NCBI RefSeq assembly: GCF_000813845.1
Contig: NZ_JWTB01000005.1
Location: 62,001-126,000, forward strand
Direction: 5' to 3'
Length of the DNA: 64,000 bases
Source: Pseudarthrobacter phenanthrenivorans
GTDB taxonomy: Bacteria; Actinomycetota; Actinomycetes; Actinomycetales; Micrococcaceae
Part shown: positions 1-7,782 of the stretch, piece after piece
How the letters are laid out: each line of letters begins with the position of its first letter
How positions within the stretch are numbered: the first letter of the stretch is position 1
The notes under the pieces: model-generated
Told to the model about the DNA's origin: nothing
The model's input: only the letters and a program-made list of their open reading frames with translations
Databases searched by the model: none
Program-made: the position numbers and the translations under genes

Positions 1-712
1 CCTGTGGATTGAGCAGGCCCGGGCCAGGCCCGGCCAGCTCACCGCGCTCATCACCGCCCCGCTGACCAACTTCGCCCTGGCGCTGCGGCAGGAACCCGCC
101 CTTCCCGACCTCCTGGCCAAAGTGGTGATCATGGGCGGGGCCTTCTACCACCAGGGCAACACCACCCCCACCGCCGAGTGGAACACGCACGTGGACCCGC
201 ACGCCGCCAAGGAGGTTTACGCCGCCTACCGGGGCCGGCCGCCGGAGAGCCTTCCCATCGTCTGCTCCCTGGACACCACGGAACGGATGGAGCTGCATCC
301 GGCCCACGTCACCGCCTTGGCTAAGGCGGCCGGTGCGGGAACCCCCGAACTCGTGCTCCCCGAAGACCCCGAGGGCCGCCGCAGTACCTCCGGCAACACC
401 CTCATCAGGCACCTCTCGGATGCCCTGCGCTTCTACTTCGAGTTCCACCGGCGTTACGACCAGGGGTACCTGGCGCATGTCCACGACTTCTTCGCGGCGG
501 GCGTCGCCGCAGGCACCCTGGAGTACACCGCGCGGCCCGCCACGGTGGACGTCGAAACAGACTCACCGCTCCTGGCCGGGACCACCGTGGCCGACTTCCG
601 CGGCCTCTGGGGCGCACCCCCAAACGCCAGGATCGTGACCGGCAACAACCCGGAACAGGCGTTCGGCGAACTGGTGTCCGCCGTCGGACGCCTTGCCCGC
701 CGGGTGGGGTGA
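1..712 (+). CDS. Nucleoside hydrolase, C-terminal part (5' end outside window)
   Basis: This is the C-terminal part of an inosine/uridine-preferring nucleoside hydrolase, which splits the N-glycosidic bond of ribonucleosides to give base and ribose. The frame is open from base 2, so the N-terminal Asp-rich metal motif lies outside the window. Family hallmarks visible are TAPLTNFALAL, the segment MGGAFYHQGN, and AEWN followed by the DPHAA block with its metal/ribose-binding Asp. The stop is at 710-712. An ECF importer gene follows 185 bp downstream, which suggests salvage of a nucleoside-like compound. The family is clear; the substrate is not. Confidence 0.85.
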   Translation, partial: LWIEQARARPGQLTALITAPLTNFALALRQEPALPDLLAKVVIMGGAFYHQGNTTPTAEWNTHVDPHAAKEVYAAYRGRPPESLPIVCSLDTTERMELHPAHVTALAKAAGAGTPELVLPEDPEGRRSTSGNTLIRHLSDALRFYFEFHRRYDQGYLAHVHDFFAAGVAAGTLEYTARPATVDVETDSPLLAGTTVADFRGLWGAPPNARIVTGNNPEQAFGELVSAVGRLARRVG

Positions 713-776
713 ACCGGCAAACCGAACCCCGGAAAGACCGGAGCATCCTGCAGGGAACCGTACCGGAGGATGGCCG

Positions 777-782
777 GTAGAA
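777..782 (+). promoter_or_regulatory. Candidate -10 element upstream of the ECF operon
   Basis: TAGAAT fits the actinobacterial TANNNT -10 pattern and lies about 115 bp before the S-component start. No convincing -35 is visible. Transcription from here would give a leader of roughly 110 nt containing several short inverted repeats. Confidence 0.35.
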
Positions 783-897
783 TGGGCCACGGACCCACCG
801 GCGCATGTGCCGCCGGACGCTGCCGAGGTGACATAGGCAGCCCCACCCCGGCCCCGCAGAGCCGGGCTCCCGCCAGCACCCAAAGGAATACGTCTCC

Positions 898-1773
898 ATG
901 TCATCGCCCTCCCTGACGCTCCCGTCCCAGGAACGCTCCACGGGCCGCCGCCGGATCCTGGAGATCCTGGGCGCCCTGGCCATCGCCGCCACCTACATCT
1001 ACCTGGTGCTCAACCAGCCGGCCGACATCACCGGTGGTCCGGGCAGCGCTTCCGCCCTGATTGCGCTCACCGGCTTCCTCGCCGGCGCCGTCCTGCTGAT
1101 CGTTGCCGTCCTGCCCACGCTTCCGGCGTCCACCCTGGTGCTGATCCCCGTGGCCCTGGTCCTGAACATCGTGCTGGGCCAGTTCGTGGGCAGCACCCTG
1201 GTTCCGTTCTACCTCGACGCCATCGGCACGGTGCTGATTGCCGTCCTGGCAGGTCCGGCCGCAGGAGCCGCCACCGGTGCCCTCAGCAGCATCGTCTGGT
1301 CCTTCTTCAACCCCACAGTCCTGCCATTCGCCGCCGGTGCCGCCCTGATCGGCTGCCTGGCCGGGCTTGCCGCCCGCTACGGCCTGTTCCGCCGCTTCTA
1401 CCTCGCCCCCGTGGCAGGCTTCGTCACCGGCATCATCGCCGGCGTGGTGTCCGCGCCGGTGGCCGCCTTCGTCTTCGGCGGAACCTCGGGCGTCGCCACC
1501 GGGGCGATCGTCAGCGCCTTCCGGGCCATGGGGGACACCCTCCTGGCAGCCATCACCAAGCAGGCGCTGATCTCCGACCCCATGGACAAGGCCATCGTGT
1601 TCACCATCGTGGCCCTTTTGGTCTATGCGCTGCCCCGCCGGGCCCGCCAGCAGTTCCCCTTCATCCGGCGCCACCGTGTCCTGGCCGGCAACACCCCGGC
1701 GGACGCTCCCGCCCAGGACCGGACAGCAGGCACTGCGCAGGGAACTGCCCACGATTCGGCGCAGAACGGCTGA
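898..1773 (+). CDS. ECF transporter substrate-binding (S) component, substrate unknown
   Basis: This 291-residue integral membrane protein is the likely substrate-capturing S component of an energy-coupling-factor importer. After a short polar N-terminus it has about six hydrophobic segments, the first near residues 20-40, and it carries the DAIGT...GPAAGA pattern seen in this class. The last 40 residues are hydrophilic and Ala/Thr-rich, which is unusual for an S component. An AAAGGA Shine-Dalgarno precedes the ATG. The T component begins 9 bp downstream and the double ATPase follows, so the module is complete. Linkage to a nucleoside hydrolase hints at a nucleobase, nucleoside or vitamin precursor, but this is inference. 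Confidence 0.8.
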   Translation: MSSPSLTLPSQERSTGRRRILEILGALAIAATYIYLVLNQPADITGGPGSASALIALTGFLAGAVLLIVAVLPTLPASTLVLIPVALVLNIVLGQFVGSTLVPFYLDAIGTVLIAVLAGPAAGAATGALSSIVWSFFNPTVLPFAAGAALIGCLAGLAARYGLFRRFYLAPVAGFVTGIIAGVVSAPVAAFVFGGTSGVATGAIVSAFRAMGDTLLAAITKQALISDPMDKAIVFTIVALLVYALPRRARQQFPFIRRHRVLAGNTPADAPAQDRTAGTAQGTAHDSAQNG

Positions 1774-1782
1774 CCGACCCCT

Positions 1783-2571
1783 GTGGCTACACCTTCCGCA
1801 GGCAGGCCCGCGGCGCCGGCCAGGCGGGAGGGCCTCAACCCCCTGACGTCGTTCACGGCTGCCGCGGCCACGGCGGCCATCACGACGGCGGCCGGCAGCT
1901 GGGCGCTGTCCCTCGCCGTCATTGCCGGCTGCCTGGGCCTGTCCACGGTGGGCGGCACCGCCCGGCGCATGCTGCCGGCCGCCGCAGCGATCCTGGTCCC
2001 GTTTGGCCTGTCACTGCTCGTGCTGCACGGTCTGTTCTTCCCCGAAGGCAGGACGGTACTGGCGGTGTGGGGACCTGCCCGCGTCACCGCAGAAGGCCTG
2101 GACTTCGCGGTACAACGCATCCTGCAACTCGGCGCCCTGGTGCTGGCCCTGCTGGTCTTCTCCTTCAGCGTCAGCGTGCCGGACCTGGTGGCTGCGTTGT
2201 CCGCCCGCGGGGTCCAGGGACGGTTCGCCTTCGTCCTGGCCTCCACCCTGACCCTGCTGCCCGCCATCGCCGCACGGGCACAGCGGATCCGGCAGGCCCA
2301 GGAGTCCCGCGGCCTGGTAGTCACCCGCAGCCTGCTGTCCAGGATCGCCGCGTTCCGGCTGCAGGCGGTTCCCCTGGTCCTGGCAATGGTCGAGGATGCC
2401 GGCACCAGGGCTGCCGCCCTGGAGGCAAGGGGCCTGAGCAGCACCGGGCCGCGGACCAGCTACCGGGCGGTCCCCGATTCCAGCCTGCAAAGGGTGGTGC
2501 GGGCAGTGCTGGTACTGGCAGCCCTGACGGCAGTTGCTGTCCGGCTGGCGCAGGCGGTCCACGGTGGCTGA
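1783..2571 (+). CDS. ecfT: ECF transporter transmembrane (T) component
   Basis: This is a 262-residue EcfT/CbiQ-type protein that couples the ATPases to the S component in the membrane. It has several hydrophobic helices. Two Arg-Gly coupling motifs of the family are visible, QESRG near residue 170 and ALEARG near residue 208; these dock into the ATPase grooves. The start is GTG at 1783, 9 bp after the S gene, with only a weak Shine-Dalgarno. The 3' end overlaps the ATPase gene by 8 bp if that gene starts at GTG 2564. Confidence 0.85.
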   Translation: MATPSAGRPAAPARREGLNPLTSFTAAAATAAITTAAGSWALSLAVIAGCLGLSTVGGTARRMLPAAAAILVPFGLSLLVLHGLFFPEGRTVLAVWGPARVTAEGLDFAVQRILQLGALVLALLVFSFSVSVPDLVAALSARGVQGRFAFVLASTLTLLPAIAARAQRIRQAQESRGLVVTRSLLSRIAAFRLQAVPLVLAMVEDAGTRAAALEARGLSSTGPRTSYRAVPDSSLQRVVRAVLVLAALTAVAVRLAQAVHGG

Positions 2572-4213
2572 GCCCATGGCCGCCGCCGGCCCGCACCGTG
2601 CGGACAATGCAGGACTGCCCGGTGGCGCTGCGCATGCCGTCGTTCCCCGGACGCCTGTCCTGGCTGCCGGCATCCGCACGTTCACTTTCCATGACGCGCG
2701 GACCCCGGCCCTGCACGACGTCGCGGTTTCCGTTCCGCCGGGCTCCTTCACCGCCATCCTTGGCGCCTCGGGAAGCGGCAAGTCCACGTTGGGCCGCCTC
2801 CTTTCCGGCTGGTTGCCGCCTGGCGGCCACGGCGTGCTGGCCGGATTCCTCGAGCTGTCCGGGACCCGGCTGGACTTCGACGGCGGCGCCGGGGATCCGC
2901 GGGTGGACCCGGCGCAGTGGGGGCGTTACGTCGGCTTCGTCCCGCAGGACCCGGCCACGGTGCTGTCCACGGTACGTTCCACCGTGGCCGAGGAACTGGC
3001 CTTCGGCCTGGAAAATGCCGGCGTGGAGCGCCGCGCGATGGAGTCGGCGGTGCAGCGTACAGCCGGGCTGCTGGGACTGCGGGACCAGCTGGACCGTGAC
3101 CCGGCCCGGCTCTCCGGCGGACAGCTGCGCCGCCTGGCCATCGGCTGCGCCATCATCGCCGGTCCTTCAGTGCTCATCATGGACGAACCCTTCGCCTCGC
3201 TGGACACGGCAGGGGCCACGAGGCTTGCCGCTGTGGTGCGCGGCCTCCTGAAGCGGGGCACCGCCGTCGTGGTCCTCAGCCAGGCCGTCCACCCGCTGCT
3301 GCAGGAAGCGGATACGTGGGTGGTGCTGGCGGACGGAACGGTGGCCGCAAGCGGCCCGCCGGCGGGAATGGGCCCCGAATCGGGACTGGTGCCGCCCGCC
3401 ATCCGGCGCACGGCCACGGCGTTCCACGACCCCGAAAGCAGGGAAACAAAGGGGCCGGGTGGTACCTGGCCGGCAGGGGCGCCCTACACCCCGGCGCAGC
3501 CCGGGCCGCCCGCACTGCAGCTCCGGGACGTGTCCTTTGCCTACCGGCAGGCACCGGCGCGGGGCAGGGGGTGGAGGAAGCCCATGCGGGAGCCGACGCG
3601 GGATGGGCCCCTGGTGCTGCGCGACGTGCAGCTGGCTGTCCATCCTGGGGAAATCGTGGCTGTCACCGGCCCCAACGGTGCCGGGAAATCAACCCTCCTG
3701 CGGCACTTCAATGGCCTCCTGCGTCCCGTCTCGGGTGCGGTCCTGGTGAACGGCGCGGAGATCGCGGGAGTCCCGGTTGGAAAGACGGCCGCTTCCGTGG
3801 GCCTGCTCTTCCAGCAGCCGCGCGACCAGTTGTTTGAGCGGACCGTGCTTCGGGAGGTCAGTTTCGGGCTGGACCGGCTGGTGGATGCCGGCACGGCGGG
3901 GGAACGCGCCGCCGCGGCCCTGGCGGCAACAGGCCTGGCTGATGCCGCCGGAGAACATCCCGCGGAACTTTCGGCGTCCGCCCAGCGCCTCCTGGCGCTG
4001 GCTACGGTCCTGGCCCGACGGCCCGCCGTCCTTGCCCTGGACGAACCCACCGTGGCCCTCGACGGGGACGGGCTGGCCCTGTTGGATGCCGCGGTCGGTT
4101 CGGCAGCAGCGGAGGGCGCCGCCGTCGTGCTGGTCACCCATGACCTGGGCTATGCACGGACGGCGGCGCACCGCATTCTGTCGCTGGATGGTGGCCGGCT
4201 GGTGCCGGCCTGA
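2564..4213 (+). CDS. Fused double ECF ATPase (EcfA-EcfA' in one chain)
   Basis: This 549-residue protein has two ABC ATPase domains and powers the ECF importer. The first domain has Walker A GASGSGKS (about residue 67), a canonical LSGGQ signature (about 182) and a Walker B ending DEPF. The second has Walker A GPNGAGKS (about 369) and Walker B LALDEPT (about 491), but its signature reads LSASA instead of LSGGQ (about 468). The fused layout resembles YkoD-type ATPases. I chose GTG 2564, overlapping ecfT by 8 bp; ATG 2576 is an alternative. The degenerate second signature implies asymmetric ATP sites. Confidence 0.88.
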   Translation: MAEPMAAAGPHRADNAGLPGGAAHAVVPRTPVLAAGIRTFTFHDARTPALHDVAVSVPPGSFTAILGASGSGKSTLGRLLSGWLPPGGHGVLAGFLELSGTRLDFDGGAGDPRVDPAQWGRYVGFVPQDPATVLSTVRSTVAEELAFGLENAGVERRAMESAVQRTAGLLGLRDQLDRDPARLSGGQLRRLAIGCAIIAGPSVLIMDEPFASLDTAGATRLAAVVRGLLKRGTAVVVLSQAVHPLLQEADTWVVLADGTVAASGPPAGMGPESGLVPPAIRRTATAFHDPESRETKGPGGTWPAGAPYTPAQPGPPALQLRDVSFAYRQAPARGRGWRKPMREPTRDGPLVLRDVQLAVHPGEIVAVTGPNGAGKSTLLRHFNGLLRPVSGAVLVNGAEIAGVPVGKTAASVGLLFQQPRDQLFERTVLREVSFGLDRLVDAGTAGERAAAALAATGLADAAGEHPAELSASAQRLLALATVLARRPAVLALDEPTVALDGDGLALLDAAVGSAAAEGAAVVLVTHDLGYARTAAHRILSLDGGRLVPA

Positions 4214-4225
4214 CCGGAGGTCCGC

Positions 4226-6391
4226 TTACCCCTGCGAGGGGCTTGAGGCGATGCCAGGGGCGAGGAAACGCCTGCCGTTAATCCGTTCGGACGCGCCCAC
4301 CCGGTCCAGGTACGGGGTGATGCCGCCCAGGAACATGGGCCAGCCGGCGCCCAGGATCATGCAGAGGTCGATGTCCTCGGGTCCGGCCACCACGCCCTCG
4401 TCCAGCATCAGGCCGATTTCTTCTGCCAGGGCATCCTGGACCCGCCGCAGCACCTGCTCCGCCGTGGAAGGGCTGGAGCCGAAGGACATTACCTGGAGGG
4501 TGGAGTCCGGGATGGCGCGGGATCCGTCCGGGGCGGTTTCCCACAGGGCCTTGACGTTGTTGTCGATGAGTTTCTTCAGGTTGGTGGAGACCGGAAAGCG
4601 GTCGCCGAAGGCCGCGTTCAGGGATTCCTGGACGTGCTGTGCCACGGGCAGGCCCACCATGGCCAGCAGCGTGAAGGGCGTCATGGGCAGGCCCATGGGG
4701 CGCAGCGCCGTGTCCGCGACTTCCGCGGGGGTTCCTTCGTCGAAGGCTGCGGTCACCTCACCCATGAGCCGGAGCAGGATGCGGTTGACCACGAAGGCCG
4801 CCGCGTCCTTGACCAGCACGCCCGTCTTCTTCAGCGCCTTGGCGAGCTCGAAGGCCGTGGCCAGTACGGCGTCATCCGTGCGCGGGGCGCGGACGATTTC
4901 CAGCAGCGGCATGACGGCTACCGGATTGAAGAAGTGGAAACCCACCAGCCGTTCCGGGTGCTGCAGGTCTGCCGCCATGTGCGTCACCGAAAGCGAGGAG
5001 GTGTTCGTGGCCAGGATGCACTCCGGCGCCACGACCGCTTCCAGTTCCGCGAACACCTGCTTCTTGATGTGCAGTTCCTCGAAGACGGCCTCGATGACGA
5101 AGTCGGCGTCCGCGAAAACCTCCTTGGAGACGGATCCCGTCACCAGTGCCTTGGTCCGGTTGGCTGCGTCCTGGCTGATGCGCTGCTTGGCCAGCAGCTT
5201 GTCCACCTCGGCGTGGACATACGCCACGCCCTTGTCCACCCGGGCCTGGTCGATGTCGGTCAGCACCACCGGCACCTTCAGCTGGCGGGCGAAGACCAGC
5301 GCCAGCTGGCCGGCCATCAGCCCGGCACCCACGACGCCCACCTTGGTGACGGGCCGGGCCAGCTTGCGGTCCGGGGCACCGGCGGGGCGCTTGGCGCGCT
5401 TCTGCACCAGGTCCAGGAACGCGTAGACGGTGGACCGGAACTCATCGGTCTGCATCAGGTCGGCCAGCGTTTCGCATTCCAGCGTGGCGGACTCGGCGGC
5501 AGTCATGGTCCGGTTGGCCTCGAGGATGTCCAGGACCTTGGCGGGAGCCGGGGAGGCGTTGGACGTCTTGGCTTCGACGAACGCCCGCCCGGCCTTCACG
5601 GAGGCAGCCCAGCGGGCTTGGGTGTCCGGGGAAAGAGGGTCGACGGCGTTGGCCCGCTCGGGGACGATGTCGCCGGAGATGACCCCCGAGGCCCAGGCCA
5701 GGGACTGCTCCAGGAAATCGGCCGGCTCAAAGATGGCGTCAGCGACGCCCAGCGTGAACGCCTGCCCACCGGACAGGGTCCGGTTGTTGCTGAGCGGGTT
5801 CTCGATCATGACCTTGACGGCATTCTCCGGCCCCACCAGGCGGGGAAGGATGTAGACGCCGCCCCAGCCGGGAACCAGGCCGAGGAACGCTTCCGGAAGT
5901 GCCAGGGCCCCCGCGCCGCTGGACACCGTGCGGTAGGTGGACTGCAGGGCGATTTCAAGGCCGCCGCCCAGTGCGGCGCCGTTGATGAAGGCAAAGCTGG
6001 GGACGCCGAGGTTTGCCAGGGTGGCGTAGACGTCGTGGCCCAACTGGGCCATCCACAGGCCGTGCTCGCGCTTTTCGAGGGACTTCACGGCGGAAAGGTC
6101 CGCGCCTGCCACCAGGTAGTGCGGCTTGCCGGTCACGCCGACGCCCACGATCTCGCCGCGGGCTGCGCGCTCCCGCAGCCCTTCCAGCACCGTGCCCAGC
6201 TCCACCAGGGTGTTGGGGCCAAGGGTGGTGGGCTTGGTGTGGTCCAGGTCGTTGTCCAGGGTCACCAGGGCGAAGGTTCCCGGGCCCGGCTTGCCTTCCA
6301 CTCCGGGCAGGGCGATGTCCTGGACGTAGGAGTGGGTCACGGTTTCGTTGGGGAAGAGGTCTGCCAACTTGCGGTAATCTGCGGCGCTCAT
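4226..6391 (-). CDS. fadB: Fatty-acid oxidation multifunctional protein: enoyl-CoA hydratase / 3-hydroxyacyl-CoA dehydrogenase
   Basis: This 721-residue two-enzyme protein carries out hydration and NAD-dependent oxidation in beta-oxidation. The N-terminal crotonase domain shows GAALGGGLEIAL (oxyanion-hole region) and PEAFLGLVPGWGG (catalytic Glu region). The central Rossmann motif GVVGAGLMAGQ and the 3-hydroxyacyl-CoA dehydrogenase domains follow. Length and gene order match the mycobacterial FadA/FadB trifunctional system. The ATG at 6391 overlaps the thiolase stop by 4 bp (ATGA), so translation is coupled. The open frame extends further upstream but only inside the thiolase gene. Confidence 0.92.
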   Translation of the reverse strand: MSAADYRKLADLFPNETVTHSYVQDIALPGVEGKPGPGTFALVTLDNDLDHTKPTTLGPNTLVELGTVLEGLRERAARGEIVGVGVTGKPHYLVAGADLSAVKSLEKREHGLWMAQLGHDVYATLANLGVPSFAFINGAALGGGLEIALQSTYRTVSSGAGALALPEAFLGLVPGWGGVYILPRLVGPENAVKVMIENPLSNNRTLSGGQAFTLGVADAIFEPADFLEQSLAWASGVISGDIVPERANAVDPLSPDTQARWAASVKAGRAFVEAKTSNASPAPAKVLDILEANRTMTAAESATLECETLADLMQTDEFRSTVYAFLDLVQKRAKRPAGAPDRKLARPVTKVGVVGAGLMAGQLALVFARQLKVPVVLTDIDQARVDKGVAYVHAEVDKLLAKQRISQDAANRTKALVTGSVSKEVFADADFVIEAVFEELHIKKQVFAELEAVVAPECILATNTSSLSVTHMAADLQHPERLVGFHFFNPVAVMPLLEIVRAPRTDDAVLATAFELAKALKKTGVLVKDAAAFVVNRILLRLMGEVTAAFDEGTPAEVADTALRPMGLPMTPFTLLAMVGLPVAQHVQESLNAAFGDRFPVSTNLKKLIDNNVKALWETAPDGSRAIPDSTLQVMSFGSSPSTAEQVLRRVQDALAEEIGLMLDEGVVAGPEDIDLCMILGAGWPMFLGGITPYLDRVGASERINGRRFLAPGIASSPSQG

Positions 6392-7665
6392 GCCAGGGCT
6401 CCTTCGGATGCGGCTGCAGTGGAATTCCCGGAGGGGGTTCCGCTGTAATCGGGGTGGTGCGGGTTCTCCCAGATCATGGTTCCGCCCATGCCCAAACCTA
6501 CGCACATCGTGGTGATTCCGTAACGCACGGAGGGATCTTCCTCGAACTGGCGGGCCAGCTGGATCATCAGCCGGACGCCGGAGGAGGCAAGGGGGTGGCC
6601 CACGGCGATGGCGCCGCCGTACCGGTTGACCCGGGGATCGTCGTCGGCAATGCCGTAGTGGTCAAGGAAGCTCAAAACCTGAACGGCAAAGGCCTCGTTG
6701 ATCTCGAACAGTCCAATGTCATCGATGCTGAGTCCCGCGGTCTTCAGCGCCTTTTCCGTGGCGGGGACGGGCCCGATGCCCATGACCTCCGGTTCCACGC
6801 CGGCGTAGGCATAGCTGACCAGCCGCATCTTCACAGGCAGGCCGAGCTCGGCGGCGGCGTCGGCGGAGGCCAGGACGGCCGCGGTTGCGCCGTCGTTCAG
6901 GCCGGCCGAGTTCCCGGCAGTGACCCTGCCGTGGGCGCGGAACGGTGTCCGCAGGCCGGCCAGGTCAGCCAGGGTGGTGCCGGGGCGGGGCGGCTCGTCC
7001 TTGCTGTGGACGGTCCAGCCTTCGCCGGGCTTGCGGGCGGCGACGGGAACCAGGTCAGGCTGGATCTTCCCGTTCCGGTAGGCGGCGGCCAGCTTCTCCT
7101 GGGAGGCCACGGCGTAGGCGTCGGTGCGCTGTTTGGTGATGGCCGGGAAGCGGTCATGCAGGTTCTCAGCCGTGTTGCCCATGTTGAGCGCGGCCGGGTC
7201 CACCAGGCGCTCGGACATGAAGCGCGGGTTGGGGTCGGCGCCGGAGCCCATGGGGTGGTGTCCCATGTGCTCCACTCCGCCGGCGATCACCACGTCGTAC
7301 GCGCCGAAGCCGATGCTGCCGGCGGTGGTGGAGACGGCCGTCATGGCACCTGCGCACATACGGTCGACAGCGAAGCCGGGGACCGTGCGCGGCAGGCCGG
7401 CGAGCAGGGCGGCGGTGCGGCCAAGGGTCAGGCCCTGGTCGCCGGTCTGGGTGGTCGCCGCGATGGCCACCTCGTCAATCCGCTTTGCCGGCAGCGATGG
7501 GTTCCGGCGGAGCAGGCCGCGGATGCATTTCACCACCAGGTCATCGGCCCGGGTTCCGGCGTAGATTCCCTTTTCACCGGCCCTGCCGAAGGGTGTGCGG
7601 ATGCCGTCAACAAAGACGACGTCGCGGACAGTGCGCGGGGATGCGCCGCTTCCGTGCTGGCTCAC
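6388..7665 (-). CDS. fadA: Acetyl-CoA acyltransferase (3-ketoacyl-CoA thiolase)
   Basis: This 425-residue thiolase releases acetyl-CoA from 3-ketoacyl-CoA, the last beta-oxidation step. The nucleophilic Cys lies in DRMCAGAM. The C-terminal catalytic His and Cys lie in AVGHPLASSG and TMCVGLGMGG. The start is GTG 7665, preceded by a good GAGGAG Shine-Dalgarno; upstream in-frame codons lack one and run into the promoter. The gene is first in a two-gene operon with fadB and sits 75 bp downstream of a near-perfect palindrome at 7741-7756. Confidence 0.92.
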   Translation of the reverse strand: MSQHGSGASPRTVRDVVFVDGIRTPFGRAGEKGIYAGTRADDLVVKCIRGLLRRNPSLPAKRIDEVAIAATTQTGDQGLTLGRTAALLAGLPRTVPGFAVDRMCAGAMTAVSTTAGSIGFGAYDVVIAGGVEHMGHHPMGSGADPNPRFMSERLVDPAALNMGNTAENLHDRFPAITKQRTDAYAVASQEKLAAAYRNGKIQPDLVPVAARKPGEGWTVHSKDEPPRPGTTLADLAGLRTPFRAHGRVTAGNSAGLNDGATAAVLASADAAAELGLPVKMRLVSYAYAGVEPEVMGIGPVPATEKALKTAGLSIDDIGLFEINEAFAVQVLSFLDHYGIADDDPRVNRYGGAIAVGHPLASSGVRLMIQLARQFEEDPSVRYGITTMCVGLGMGGTMIWENPHHPDYSGTPSGNSTAAASEGALA

Positions 7666-7740
7666 GTGTAACTCCTCATCGAGACGTAGCGCCGGGGTGC
7701 ATGCCGGAGTACGGCTGCAGTTGGCGTCGGTCCCACCGAT

Positions 7741-7756
7741 GTTACTCGTGAGTAAC
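7741..7756 (-). promoter_or_regulatory. Palindromic operator upstream of fadA-fadB
   Basis: GTTACTCGTGAGTAAC consists of perfect 7-bp arms around a 2-bp centre. It lies about 75 bp upstream of the fadA start and just past the end of the RNase D gene. The size and TTACT arms are typical of a dimeric TetR-family operator controlling beta-oxidation. The regulator is not in the window and no second copy was seen. Confidence 0.6.
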
Positions 7757-7782
7757 TTAGCCCGCAAGGGCTGGAGCCGAGG

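Noticed and set aside
783..897. TPP or cobalamin riboswitch before the ECF genes
   Set aside because: The conserved core boxes of these classes are absent. Only generic hairpins are seen, reported as a low-confidence leader instead.
4634..6448. A 604-codon plus-strand frame opposite fadB
   Set aside because: It is a GC-driven shadow of fadB, with a His/Gly/Arg-rich translation and no motifs.
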